A stretch of DNA of 64,000 nt from Thauera sp. 28 (lineage in GTDB: Bacteria > Pseudomonadota > Gammaproteobacteria > Burkholderiales > Rhodocyclaceae), in assembly GCF_000310145.2 (NCBI RefSeq), contig NZ_AMXA01000017.1, forward strand, positions 1-64,000, written 5' to 3'. Of the stretch, positions 9,388-18,319 are shown piece by piece. A model generated the notes under the pieces. It ran no database searches, was not told the DNA's origin, and saw nothing but the letters and a program-made list of their open reading frames with translations. Made by a program: the position numbers and the translations under genes. The number at the start of each line of letters is the position of its first letter. Position 1 is the first letter of the stretch.

Positions 9388-9897
9388 TCAGCCCTGTTCG
9401 TCGCGGACGCTCAGGTAGAGGGCCTGGAAACGCGCGCCCTCCATGACGAAATCGTCTTCGGGCATGCTCAGGTTCCACTGTTCGAGCTTGACGTCGTGCA
9501 GCGTCACGATCGAGCGCGTGCCCGGGTTGGCGGCGTTCTCCGCCATCAGCGTGATGTTGAAGGCGGGTTGGGCCCACGCACTGCGCGGCCGCTGTTCGCT
9601 CGCCTCGCCCAGCAGCAGGCGCAGCAGCGCGCCGTTGAGCCAGGCACGGTCGATCTGGCCGCGCACGCTGACGTTGCCTGCGCGCAACTCGCTCGCGTAG
9701 CGCTGGCCGATCTCGTGAAAGGGACGGATCGCCGAGCTTACCTGGACGGTGACGCCGGTGACGCGGCCGACCTGGATGAGGTCGTTGCCTTCGATCACCG
9801 TGCTGGCGGCCGCACCTTCGGGGCCTTCGCCTGCAGGGGCGAGCAGGATGGAACCGTCGGCTCCGGTGTAAACATGGGTGTTGGCGGCGGATGGCAT
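9388..9897 (-). CDS. Tail tube protein
   Basis: 169 aa, strand-rich. Segments VGRVTGVTVQVSSAIRPFHE, RGQIDRAWLNGALLRLLLG and EQWNLSMPEDDFVMEGARF give the beta-barrel pattern of contractile-tail tube monomers, including the acidic PEDDFVME stretch near the C-terminus. It sits 22 bp after the sheath gene, the usual sheath-tube order, with a GGAG-type ribosome site in the gap. The tube is the rigid channel driven through the target envelope when the sheath contracts. Confidence 0.65.
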   Translation of the reverse strand: MPSAANTHVYTGADGSILLAPAGEGPEGAAASTVIEGNDLIQVGRVTGVTVQVSSAIRPFHEIGQRYASELRAGNVSVRGQIDRAWLNGALLRLLLGEASEQRPRSAWAQPAFNITLMAENAANPGTRSIVTLHDVKLEQWNLSMPEDDFVMEGARFQALYLSVRDEQG

Positions 9898-9919
9898 GTC
9901 GGTCTCCTTTCCTGCGCGT

Positions 9920-11002
9920 TCAGGACAGCGCGAGGGTCACGCGGATGTAATCGATGCTGAAGGTCGGCTGCATGGCGACGTTGACGATGCAGCGGCCCGC
10001 GACCTCGTCGGCGCGTGTCGCCTTGACCTCCAGCTGGTAGCCGGTGAGCGCCTCGTCGACCACCATGGTGGTCAGGAAGCTGTCTAGCGCGCCGTGCAGG
10101 GCGGTGCGCACGCGTTCGTTGTTGAGCCGGCCGACGAAGGGGTTGGCGACCTGGCGAATGCCTGCCTTGGCGTAGTCGACGATGCGCCGTGTGGTGATCT
10201 GCGCGAAGGCTTCCCCTTCGGTGGTGATGCCCCGCACGACACGGATGCCCTGGCGGTCCTCAAGCGCGCATACGTTGCCCTGCAGCAGTGCCTTCAGCTG
10301 GCCATAGCTGTAGCGGGTGGCGAGCTGGGTGACGCCGGCAAGCACCTTGTTGGTGGGGCTGGCCTGGGGCGCGAGGCTGGCGACCAGGCCAGCCACCGCG
10401 GCTGCGGTGTAATTGCCTGGCAGGGTGACCATGGCGCCGGCCGCCGGGTCGTAGGCGCGCACCCCGGGCGATACCAGCACGACGCGCTTGTTGGCCGCAA
10501 CCTGGTCGACGACGGCGGTCACAGTGCTCGCATCCGAGCCGATCACCGTGATCATGTCCTTGCCGTCGCCCTCGGCGGCATTGACCGCCGCCGGCAGCAC
10601 CTGCAGCGCGGTGGCGGTGGCCAGTTCGGGCGCGACCAGGATGTTGATGGTGTCCTTGAGGAGTTCGGCCGTGCCGTTGGCGAAGGCGGTCTGGTCGGCG
10701 CCGGCTGCCAGCGCATGGGCATAGACGGTGCGTGCACCGTTGGCAAAGAGCAGGGCGAGGCCGCGCATCAGGTTGAGCGTGCCGGCGCTGAGCGCGTCCG
10801 AGGCAGCGTAGAGCTTGGCCGCATCCTCCATGCTGCCAAGGATGTGAGTCTGGCCGATCGCATCGGTGACGTCCTCGGCCGCAGCCGCGGTGCCGACGAT
10901 GCCGACGTTGCCGAAGCTGACGCCCTTGGGCGCGATCAGTCCCTCTGCCTGTACCCGGATGAATGTGCCCGGAACGATCTGTTCCGCAAAGTTCTCTTCC
11001 AT
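9920..11002 (-). CDS. Contractile tail sheath protein
   Basis: 360 aa. The start at 11002 is chosen because AAGGAG lies 7 bp upstream; an open frame continues 34 codons further without such a site. The C-terminal third is typical of sheath proteins: DRQGIRVVRGITT, then RRIVDYAKAGIRQVANPFVG and a final strand that would exchange with neighbouring subunits. The N-terminal half has an alpha/beta core with YVLV-like strands. It is shorter than Mu L (about 495 aa), which suggests a compact sheath as in some tailocins and extracellular injection systems. The sheath supplies the contraction stroke. Confidence 0.75.
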   Translation of the reverse strand: MEENFAEQIVPGTFIRVQAEGLIAPKGVSFGNVGIVGTAAAAEDVTDAIGQTHILGSMEDAAKLYAASDALSAGTLNLMRGLALLFANGARTVYAHALAAGADQTAFANGTAELLKDTINILVAPELATATALQVLPAAVNAAEGDGKDMITVIGSDASTVTAVVDQVAANKRVVLVSPGVRAYDPAAGAMVTLPGNYTAAAVAGLVASLAPQASPTNKVLAGVTQLATRYSYGQLKALLQGNVCALEDRQGIRVVRGITTEGEAFAQITTRRIVDYAKAGIRQVANPFVGRLNNERVRTALHGALDSFLTTMVVDEALTGYQLEVKATRADEVAGRCIVNVAMQPTFSIDYIRVTLALS

Positions 11003-11104
11003 CGCCCGCTCCTTGGTTCCCCCTGGGGGTGTGTGCGCCCCGCGCGGGGCATTTTCGGCCGCACGGCGCGTGGTACGCGCGGTGCGCTGTGCGCGTCCGG
11101 GCAC

Positions 11105-11551
11105 TCAGCCGTCGGGCGCGATGTCGAGGATGAGGTCCGTGATCACGCCCTCCGAAGTCGCGGGTGGGCGGATGAACTCGAAGTCGATGTCGAAGAGGAT
11201 GGCGCGCGCATCGCTGCTGTCCGCACGTGCCATGCGATGGATGCCCGCAGCATGCAACTCGCTGCGCGACAGGCTGAGCAGGTGGGAAGCCAGGTTGTGC
11301 ACATGGGCCCGTGCATCGGCCTCGCTGCCGCCATTGATGCTGAGGTTCAGGCGGGCATTCAGGCGCCGCCCGAACAGTGCGCCCTCGGGCGCAACATGGT
11401 GGCCGACATAGCCACCTAGCCCGAGCGGCCTGACGTGTCGCACGTCGAGCGCCCTGGTGCGGCTCAGGCCCGCGGGAGGCGCGTCCGGGAGCAGGCTGTC
11501 CACAGCCACACCCAGTGCGTCGATGGCGTTCTGGGACAGGGCATCAGGCAT
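11105..11551 (-). CDS. Putative tail terminator/first gene of tail operon
   Basis: 148 aa, alpha/beta with long strands: RRLNARLNLSINGGSEADAR and ILFDIDFEFIRPP. It opens the minus-strand tail operon directly upstream of the sheath gene, the position of tail terminator proteins in Mu-like phages and of DUF4255 proteins in extracellular contractile systems. I see no decisive motif, so the name is positional. The 102 bp to the sheath start contain a GC-rich stretch but no clear separate promoter. Confidence 0.4.
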   Translation of the reverse strand: MPDALSQNAIDALGVAVDSLLPDAPPAGLSRTRALDVRHVRPLGLGGYVGHHVAPEGALFGRRLNARLNLSINGGSEADARAHVHNLASHLLSLSRSELHAAGIHRMARADSSDARAILFDIDFEFIRPPATSEGVITDLILDIAPDG

Positions 11552-11806
11552 CTGTCTCTCCTGCGTCCGTTCGCACGCGGCCCCCCCGGGCTCAGCTCGT
11601 GGAGTGGCGCGGGTGGGGAGGCTTTCCTTCCTTTGTCATAACCGGTTTAGTTGCCGGTGGGCGCTTTGTCAAACCGCGTGAATGGGGAGGTTCGCGGGCT
11701 GGCGAGGCGAGCCGCGAGGCCCTCTTGTCCGTTCGTGTGAAATCCTTGGCGCCAGGGCGGCTGCGGACTCTTCAAGGGGGGGCAACAGGGGAGTAGGCTT
11801 GTAACG

Positions 11807-12709
11807 ATGATGAGTGAAGAGACCGTGCTCCTGCATTTCGAAGACGAGGCCGAGCAGGCCGGGCGTCTGGCGCAGGCTGCGGGGCTGGACCTGCAGTTGA
11901 TCGAACGCCACCGCTTTCCCGACGACGAGTTGCGCTTGCGCCTGCCGGCCAGGCTGCCGCCGAGTGTCCTGCTCTACCGCAGTCTTTATCGCCCGAACGA
12001 GAAGCTGCTCGAGTTGCTGCTGGTCGCGCGTACGGCCGGCCGTCTGGGGGCGCGGCACCTGAGCTTGGTGGCCCCCTACATGGCCTACATGCGTCAGGAC
12101 ATGGCCTTTTGCAGCGGCGAGGTCGTCAGCCAGCGTGTGGTTGGCGACTTTCTGGCGGGCCTGTTCGACGCCGTGGTCACGGTCGATCCTCACCTGCATC
12201 GCGTCGCGACCCTGGCCGAGGCGATCCCTGTCCCACATGCGGTTGCCCTGTCAGGGGCCGGGCTGCTGGGTGCGCTCGCTGCCGAGCGGCGCGAGCGGCC
12301 GCTGCTGGCAGGACCGGATGCGGAGTCGAGGCAGTGGGTCGAGCTTGCTGCGCGCGAGCAGGGCCTGGACTTCATGGTGTGCACCAAGGTCCGCCATGAT
12401 GACCGCCGCGTCGACATTGCGTTGCCGGACGGGGCCGCAGTGGCCGGGCGCGCGGTCGTGCTCCTGGACGACGTGGCCAGCTCCGGGCACACGCTCGCCG
12501 AAGCGGCGCGGCAGTTGCGCGCAGCCGGCGCCGCATCGGTCGATGTCGCCGTCACCCACGCCCTGTTTGCCGATGGGGCGCTCGAACTGATCCATGGCGC
12601 AGGCGTCGAGCAGGTGTGGAGTACCGACTGCATCGCCCACCCGAGCAATGTCGTCAGCGTGGCGCCCATGCTTGCAGCTGCGCTGACTACAATGGGACTC
12701 TGCCGGTAG
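11807..12709 (+). CDS. Ribose-phosphate pyrophosphokinase (PRPP synthetase) family protein
   Basis: 300 aa, close to the usual 310-320. Family marks are RHRFPDDELRL (PRPP synthetase N-terminal phosphate loop), APYMAYMRQD, TVDPHLHR and the PRPP loop VVLLDDVASSGHTL with two acidic residues. The K/R-containing flexible loop appears as CTKVRHDDRRV. The enzyme transfers pyrophosphate from ATP to ribose 5-phosphate. It differs from the canonical bacterial Prs at many places (for example RQD instead of RQDR, and no conserved KRR), so it is likely a second, divergent copy rather than the main prs. A GGGGAG ribosome site precedes the ATG at 11807. It is divergent from the tail operon, with 255 bp between. 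Confidence 0.75.
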   Translation: MMSEETVLLHFEDEAEQAGRLAQAAGLDLQLIERHRFPDDELRLRLPARLPPSVLLYRSLYRPNEKLLELLLVARTAGRLGARHLSLVAPYMAYMRQDMAFCSGEVVSQRVVGDFLAGLFDAVVTVDPHLHRVATLAEAIPVPHAVALSGAGLLGALAAERRERPLLAGPDAESRQWVELAAREQGLDFMVCTKVRHDDRRVDIALPDGAAVAGRAVVLLDDVASSGHTLAEAARQLRAAGAASVDVAVTHALFADGALELIHGAGVEQVWSTDCIAHPSNVVSVAPMLAAALTTMGLCR

Positions 12710-12935
12710 CCGTGTGTGCCGCATGCGCGTGCGGGATGCGCGCTTGCAGTGGGAAGGTCCCCCACGGTGCGGCCCTGCACCGAGATGCGCTTTGTGCAGG
12801 GCGCGATGCGCATGTCGGCGGCGGCACCTTCAGCGATGACGTCTTCAAGCCTTAGTGCTAGCATCACGCATTCCGCGATGCTGCGAATGCGCGCCCTCTC
12901 TGCACGGGGCGCCCGTCTGCGCGTCCGGCGACAGA

Positions 12936-13862
12936 ATGAGGAGGCGTGTGGAGCAATCGGTCAGGACCGTGGTATTCGCCGATCTTACGGGCAGCACCGG
13001 GCTGTTCGAGACGGCGGGCAATGTGGCGGCGACGCAGATCGTCACTCGCCGCATGCACGCGCTCGGTCGCCATCTGGCATGCGCCGGGGGGCGCGTCGTC
13101 AAGTACCTGGGCGACGGCGTGCTGGTGCTGTTCGACGACACGGTCGCCGCGGTTCAGGCTGCTGCGAACATGCCCGAGGTCGTGCGCGAGCTCACGCATG
13201 GCGAGACCGAACGCGCACCGCTGGGGATCAAGACGGGGGTCGCGCGCGGTTCGATCGTCGAGCATGGCGGCGATTGCTACGGCGATGCGGTCAACGTGGC
13301 CGCCCGCCTGAGCGACCGTGCCCAGGCGGGAGAGATTCTCATCGGCGAGAGCGTCTTCGACAGCTTGCCCGATGCGATGCGCCTCGGTTGCCACAGCCTC
13401 GATCGCATCAGCATCAAGGGCAAGGCCGAGCCGTTGCGGGTGTGGCGGGTGGATTTCAGTCGCACCGCCGAGACCACGATCACCACCATGCTTGGTTTCC
13501 AGGAACTCATCGATGGGCCGGTCTCGGTGCAGCGCATCGATATCGAGCGCCTCGACCAGCGTATCGAGCTCCATCCTGACGATGGCCCGCTGGTCATAGG
13601 TCGTGGCGACGGCGTTGGCTTCTCCATCGACGATCCGCGTGTGTCGCGCCGCCATGCGCGTATCGAGTGGACTGGCGGTCAGTGCGTGTTCACCGACTTC
13701 AGCAGCAACGGCAGCTGGGTTCGCTTTGCGTCGGCATCCGCGCCCGTGGCCCTGCGGCGCGACACCTGTACCCTGTATGGCGATGGCGAGATCGGGCTCG
13801 GTGCGACGCCCGACGATTTCACCGCGCCCACCCTGGGTTTTCACGTCATCGACCAACGCTGA
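12936..13862 (+). CDS. Class III adenylate/guanylate cyclase with C-terminal FHA domain
   Basis: About 308 aa from ATG 12936; GTG 12948 is another possible start and the frame is open to 12855. The cyclase domain (residues 5-170) has both metal-binding aspartates (FADLTGSTG and YLGDGVLVLFDD) and the NVAARL motif that carries the transition-state Asn and Arg, so it should be catalytic. The FHA domain (about 215-300) shows VIGRGDG, SRRHARIEW and SSNGSW, the phosphothreonine-binding loops. It probably makes cAMP (or cGMP) in response to a phosphorylated partner. No kinase gene lies next to it. Confidence 0.85.
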   Translation: MRRRVEQSVRTVVFADLTGSTGLFETAGNVAATQIVTRRMHALGRHLACAGGRVVKYLGDGVLVLFDDTVAAVQAAANMPEVVRELTHGETERAPLGIKTGVARGSIVEHGGDCYGDAVNVAARLSDRAQAGEILIGESVFDSLPDAMRLGCHSLDRISIKGKAEPLRVWRVDFSRTAETTITTMLGFQELIDGPVSVQRIDIERLDQRIELHPDDGPLVIGRGDGVGFSIDDPRVSRRHARIEWTGGQCVFTDFSSNGSWVRFASASAPVALRRDTCTLYGDGEIGLGATPDDFTAPTLGFHVIDQR

Positions 13863-13925
13863 GGCTGGCTTAAGTTGCCGTCGCGGTCGTGGCCAGGCCT
13901 TCACTAATGACCACCTAGAGCTGCG

Positions 13926-14915
13926 ATGAGAGTCCTCGCTGTTGTGTTGCTGTTGCTTCCCACGCTGTCGTTGGCGACTGAGTGGAGCGCGAAACCCCTG
14001 TCCGAGATCGCCCTTTACCCCGAGTTCCGCATACCCGCTGCAGTCCACGCGCGTGACGAAGCCGGCATCGCCGCCGAGCTTTCCGCACGTATCCTTGCCA
14101 TGCCGGTGCGAGAGGGTGAGGCCGTTGCGCGCGGTGCAGTGCTGGTGCGTCTGGATGATGCGGCCTACCGCATCGAACTCGAACGCGCCCGCGCCCAGCG
14201 CGCCCTGGTCGATAGCCGCATCGAGCTGGCGCGTGCCCAGCTTGCACAGGCGCGTGCGCTGGCAGCGCGCGGTTTCATCAGCGCCGACGGCTTGCGCATC
14301 CGCGAGACCGAGGTCGGCGTGCTCGAGAGCGAGCGTGCTGCGGCCGCGGCTTCGGTCGCGTCCGCCGAGCTTGCCCTTGCGCGCTGCGTGGTACGTGCGC
14401 CCTACGCGGGTGTCGTGCGCAGCCGCAGCGCCAGCGTAGGCGACCTGGCAAGCCCGGGCATGCCTTTGCTCACCCTGGCGGCGAGCGATGAGGTCGAGGT
14501 CCGCGCCCGTGTACCGGCCAGCCAGGTCGAGGCTTTCGAGCGCGCCCAGGCCTGGCGACTGCATGTCGGCGACGCCGCCCATGAGTTGTCGGTGCGGCGT
14601 ATCTCGCCTGTTGTAGAAACCGCGGGCCAGGTGCGCGAGGCGGTGCTGGTGGCGGCAAGTGCGCTCGCCCCCGGGCTGGCGGGCGAGTTGCGCTGGCGCA
14701 GCACGGACCCGCACCTGCCCGCGGCTTACCTGCAGCAGCGCAAGGGCCTGCTGGGTGCCTGGGTCGTTCGCGATGGCCAGCCGCAGTTCATACCCTTGCC
14801 GCAGGCTCAGGCGGGCCGGCCGTTGGCGGTGGATTGGCCGTTGGCGACCGAACTCGTCGACGACGGGCGCTTCGCGCTCGACCTTCACGCCGAGCGCGCG
14901 GCGGAAGCGCGGTGA
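13926..14915 (+). CDS. RND efflux periplasmic adaptor (membrane fusion protein)
   Basis: 329 aa with a cleavable signal peptide (residues 1-18, LPTLSLA). The order is lipoyl half-motif around VREGEAVARGAVLVRLDDA, helical hairpin (about 80-145), second lipoyl half (CVVRAPYAGVVRSRSASVGD), then beta-barrel. This is the HlyD/AcrA adaptor plan that links an inner-membrane RND pump to an outer-membrane channel. The gene ends inside the start of the pump gene (GTGA overlap), so the pair is coupled. No outer-membrane channel gene is next to it. Confidence 0.85.
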   Translation: MRVLAVVLLLLPTLSLATEWSAKPLSEIALYPEFRIPAAVHARDEAGIAAELSARILAMPVREGEAVARGAVLVRLDDAAYRIELERARAQRALVDSRIELARAQLAQARALAARGFISADGLRIRETEVGVLESERAAAAASVASAELALARCVVRAPYAGVVRSRSASVGDLASPGMPLLTLAASDEVEVRARVPASQVEAFERAQAWRLHVGDAAHELSVRRISPVVETAGQVREAVLVAASALAPGLAGELRWRSTDPHLPAAYLQQRKGLLGAWVVRDGQPQFIPLPQAQAGRPLAVDWPLATELVDDGRFALDLHAERAAEAR

Positions 14916-17900
14916 GTGCGCCGATGCGCGGTGATCACGGCGGCGGCGTTTATGGCCGGCTGATCGACAACCATCCGCTGGCCAACATCACTTTCATCCT
15001 GGTGCTGGTAGCGGGCCTGTTCGCCTATCTCACCATGCCGCGCGCGCAGGATCCGGAGATCAACTTCAACTGGGTCAGCATCATGACCAGCCTGCCCGGG
15101 GCCTCGGCCGAGGATGTCGAGCGCGAGCTCACCGGGCCGCTGGAGGATGCGATCAAGCAGGTCAAGGATATCCGTTTCGTGTCCTCGTCCAGCCGCGAGG
15201 GCATGTCGTCGATCCTGGTGCGCTTCGAGGAGGTCTCCGAGCGCCAGTTCGACAAGCGCGTGAACGACCTGCGGCGCGAGATCCAGAACAAGGCGGCGGC
15301 GGAGTTGCCGCCCGATGCGACCGACCCGATGGTGCTCGAGATCACCAGTTCGAACGGGTTTCCGACCGCGGTGATGGTGCTGCACGGCAGCGGCGGTGAG
15401 CGCCTGCGGCGTGCAGGCTTCGTGCTCAAGAAGGAGATAGAGGGCCTGTCCGGCGTTGATCAGGTGATCGCGGCCGGGCTGGACGACCCGCAACTACAGG
15501 TCGATTTCGATCCGGCACGGCTGGCGGCGGCAGGGCTGTCGCCGATCGCGCTTTCCGATAGCGTCGCGGCCTGGTTCCAGAACACGCTCGGCGGCCGGGT
15601 CAGGGTTGAGGACCGCGAATGGCTGGTCCGCCTCGAAGGCAAGACGCCCGACCCCGATGCGCTGGCCCAGGTCGCGGTGGTGACGCCGCAGGGGCGCGTT
15701 GCCGTCGACGAGGTCGCCGCGGTGGTGCGCGGCAGCGAGCGCGCGAACCAGCTTGTCAGCTACGGCGGGCAGCCCGCGGTGATGTTCTCGATCACCAAGC
15801 AGCCCGACGCCAATACCCTGCAGCTGGTCGAGCGCCTTCAGCAGTTTGCCGCCGATCGCAACATGTTGCTCGCTGCGCAGGGCGTTCAGCTGGCGCTGAT
15901 CGACGATCAGACGCACGCCACGCGCCACGCGATCGGGGTCATGGAGTCGAACGCGCTGTTCGGTCTCGCTGCGGTGCTGCTGATGTGCTGGATCTTCCTC
16001 GGTTCGCGGCTGGCCCTGCTGGTGGCGCTGGGCGTACCGTTCTCGCTGGCGGGCACCTTCATCGCCGCCGAGCTGATCGGCTCGACGCTCAACCTCACCG
16101 TGCTGCTGGGCGTGGTGATCGCGCTTGGCATGCTCGTCGATGATGCAGTCGTGGTGGTCGAGGCGATCTATTACCGTCTGCAACGTGGGGATGAGCCCCA
16201 TGCAGCGGTAATCGGTGGCGTGCGCGAAGTCGGGCTGCCGGTGCTGGCAGCGGTGCTGACTACCATCGCTGCCTTCCTGCCGCTGATGCTGCTGCCGGGC
16301 ATCCTGGGCAGCTTCATGTTCATCGTGCCTTTCGTTGTGACCGTTGGCCTGCTGATCAGCCTCTTCGAGGCGTTCTGGATCCTGCCCACGCATATCCTCG
16401 CCCTGAAGGTGCGGCCCGCGCAGCGGCGCACGCGAGCGCAGGTGCTGCGCGAGCGCTTCACCCATTGGCTGCGGGTGAAGTACGCGCGTGCCCTGGTCGG
16501 CGTGTTGCGCCGCCCGCGCCTGGGCGTTGCCGTCCTGGTTATGGTGATGGCAGGCGCTGGCGGGGCGGTCGGCGGAGGCTGGGTGAAGATGGAGTTCTTC
16601 GCCTTCGACTCGATGCGTCTGTTCTACGTCAGCGTCGATATGCCGCCCGGCGTCACTCCCGAGCGTTCGCTGGCCGCCGCCGAGCGTGCCGCCGAGGTGC
16701 TGGCACGCACGATCGATCCTGCCGAGTTGCGCTCGATCACGCCCTATGCCGGGCTCAAGTTCACCGACACCGAGCCGGTTTATGGTGACCAGTACGCACA
16801 GGTGCTGGTGTCGCTGACGCCACGCAACGGCGACATGCGCGACACCGGCGAGCTCATCGCCGAGTTGCGTCCGCTGATCGAGGCGCTTGACGGCGAGGCG
16901 CGGTACTCCTTCATGGAGATCAAGGGCGGACCACCGACGGCCAAGCCTGTGTCGGTGAAGGTCAAGTCGGACGACTATGCCGTGTTGCGTGCGGCGGCCG
17001 ATGCGGTGATGGCCGAAGTGGCCGGGCTTCCGGGCGTGCGCGACCTGACCGACGATGATGTGGCCGGGCGCAACGAGATGCGTCTGGTGCTCAACCGCGA
17101 GAAGCTCGCGCGTGCCGGGGTGGGGGCGCACGAGGTGTCGCGCCTGCTGCGTCTGTACGGCGAGGGCGAGATCGTCGCGACCACGCGCGACGCCGGCGAG
17201 AAGGTCGAGGTCGTGGTGCGCGCACGTGCCGAACCCTTCGCCGACGTGACCGAACTCTTGCAGCGGCCCGTGCCTCTGCCTGCGGGCGGCAGCGTGCAGT
17301 TGGGCGACCTGGTGGACCACGAGCTGCGCCTGTCCAAAGGCTACATCCGCCACTACCAGCTGACCCGCGCGATCACCGTCGAAGCCGAGCTCGAGCGCAG
17401 CGAGATCGACACGCTGGAGGCCAACAACCGCCTCAAGGCCGCCTGGGAGCGGCTGCAGCCGCAGTATCCGGGCGTGGAACTGGATTTCTCGGGCGAGCTC
17501 GAGGACATCCAGGAGAGTCTCGATTCGATGGGGCGCCTGTTCCTGCTGGGCCTTGGCCTGATCTACCTGATTCTGGCCGCTCAGTTCCGCAGCTACTGGC
17601 AGCCCTTCATCATCCTCGTCACCGTGCCGCTGGCTTTCACCGGCGTCGTCCTCGGCCTGCTGGTGTCGGGTAATCCGCTGTCGCTGTACACCCTGTACGG
17701 CGTGATTGCGCTCACCGGCATTGCGGTGAACTCGGCGATCGTCCTCATCGACGCCGCCAACGAGCGCCGTGCCGCAGGCATGAGCGTGCAGCACGCCGCG
17801 ATCTATGCCGCGCGTCGGCGCGTGGTGCCGATCCTGATCACCTCGACCACCACCATCGGCGGTCTGTTCTCGCTCGCCATCGGCCTCGGCGGCAAGTCGC

Positions 17901-18019
17901 TGATGTGGGGGCCGGTCGCGGCGAGTATCGTGTGGGGCTTGGGCTTCTCGACCGTGCTGACCTTGTTCGCCGTGCCCTTGGTGTATCGCATGGCGATGCA
18001 GCGCGGCCAGGCGGGGTGA
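14912..18019 (+). CDS. RND-family efflux pump, inner-membrane subunit
   Basis: About 1035 aa from GTG 14912, which overlaps the adaptor stop; ATG 14924 is a possible alternative. Two homologous halves each have one leading membrane helix, a large periplasmic loop and a helix bundle. The proton-relay helix carries GMLVDDAVVVVEAIYY with the Asp pair typical of the family. The porter-domain sequence VDQVIAAGLDDPQLQVDFDP is typical of the broad-range (HAE/HME-like) group. It expels small molecules from the periplasm using proton entry. The substrate cannot be told from sequence. Confidence 0.9.
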   Translation: MSAPMRGDHGGGVYGRLIDNHPLANITFILVLVAGLFAYLTMPRAQDPEINFNWVSIMTSLPGASAEDVERELTGPLEDAIKQVKDIRFVSSSSREGMSSILVRFEEVSERQFDKRVNDLRREIQNKAAAELPPDATDPMVLEITSSNGFPTAVMVLHGSGGERLRRAGFVLKKEIEGLSGVDQVIAAGLDDPQLQVDFDPARLAAAGLSPIALSDSVAAWFQNTLGGRVRVEDREWLVRLEGKTPDPDALAQVAVVTPQGRVAVDEVAAVVRGSERANQLVSYGGQPAVMFSITKQPDANTLQLVERLQQFAADRNMLLAAQGVQLALIDDQTHATRHAIGVMESNALFGLAAVLLMCWIFLGSRLALLVALGVPFSLAGTFIAAELIGSTLNLTVLLGVVIALGMLVDDAVVVVEAIYYRLQRGDEPHAAVIGGVREVGLPVLAAVLTTIAAFLPLMLLPGILGSFMFIVPFVVTVGLLISLFEAFWILPTHILALKVRPAQRRTRAQVLRERFTHWLRVKYARALVGVLRRPRLGVAVLVMVMAGAGGAVGGGWVKMEFFAFDSMRLFYVSVDMPPGVTPERSLAAAERAAEVLARTIDPAELRSITPYAGLKFTDTEPVYGDQYAQVLVSLTPRNGDMRDTGELIAELRPLIEALDGEARYSFMEIKGGPPTAKPVSVKVKSDDYAVLRAAADAVMAEVAGLPGVRDLTDDDVAGRNEMRLVLNREKLARAGVGAHEVSRLLRLYGEGEIVATTRDAGEKVEVVVRARAEPFADVTELLQRPVPLPAGGSVQLGDLVDHELRLSKGYIRHYQLTRAITVEAELERSEIDTLEANNRLKAAWERLQPQYPGVELDFSGELEDIQESLDSMGRLFLLGLGLIYLILAAQFRSYWQPFIILVTVPLAFTGVVLGLLVSGNPLSLYTLYGVIALTGIAVNSAIVLIDAANERRAAGMSVQHAAIYAARRRVVPILITSTTTIGGLFSLAIGLGGKSLMWGPVAASIVWGLGFSTVLTLFAVPLVYRMAMQRGQAG

Positions 18020-18047
18020 TCTTCTGGCCACGGCGCCCTTAAAGCGG

Positions 18048-18074
18048 GTGTAGGGGACAGACCCCGATTTCCCC
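18048..18074. repeat. Short GGGGACAGACCCC palindromic element
   Basis: GTAGGGGACAGACCCCGATTT lies 30 bp after the pump gene. GGGG and CCCC flank ACAGA and are followed by GATTTCCCCC. I recall closely similar elements as short dispersed repeats in several beta- and gammaproteobacterial genomes. It may also act as a weak terminator after the efflux operon. Confidence 0.4.
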
Positions 18075-18105
18075 CTTGGTTTGTTGGCTTGTTGGCGACT
18101 TCGCT

Positions 18106-18134
18106 TTGACCCTGTGTGCGGGCTCGGCTAGAAT
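18106..18134 (+). promoter_or_regulatory. Sigma-70 promoter for the Mn riboswitch/GDT1 gene
   Basis: TTGACC at 18106-18111 and TAGAAT at 18129-18134 are 17 bp apart, near consensus. Transcription would begin around 18141, exactly where the riboswitch fold starts. Confidence 0.75.
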
Positions 18135-18140
18135 CCGCGC

Positions 18141-18247
18141 CGTCATTGGGGAGTAGCCGCCCTCCGGAGCTCGGGAGGGGTGCGCGCCAACATGCTCGGC
18201 CGTCCGGCCGTGGTGCGCACGGGTCCATGGACCTGGCAAGACCTTTG
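18141..18247 (+). ncRNA. yybP-ykoY manganese riboswitch
   Basis: The leader has both conserved loops of the yybP-ykoY class: TTGGGGAGTAGCC at 18146-18158 and CCAACATGCTCGG at 18187-18199, separated by a hairpin (CCCTCC...GGGAGGGG). A second helix (GTGCGCGCC...GGTGCGCAC) and a closing CTGGCAAGACC region follow. The class binds Mn(II) where loops L1 and L3 dock and switches on Mn export genes. The gene downstream is a UPF0016/GDT1 exporter, a known client of this riboswitch. No strong terminator was seen, so control may be at translation. Confidence 0.85.
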
Positions 18248-18319
18248 ACCCTGCTGCTGCCGTCAATGGCCGGGGTGGCGCGGGGTCATGGGTTTTCTGC
18301 CGGCCAGGACTGGAATCGA

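Noticed and set aside
1-11551. Complete prophage
   Set aside because: Only tail-type genes are visible and no integrase, attachment site or capsid gene borders them in this window.
12716-12935. Possible short gene between the PRPP synthetase and cyclase genes, either strand
   Set aside because: Open frames continue into neighbouring genes, no ribosome site or motif was found; treated as a 226-bp spacer.
12864-14888. 674-codon open frame on the minus strand
   Set aside because: Antisense to the cyclase-FHA and adaptor genes, which have intact motifs.
15494-18031. 845-codon open frame on the minus strand
   Set aside because: Antisense to the RND pump; composition is that of a shadow frame.
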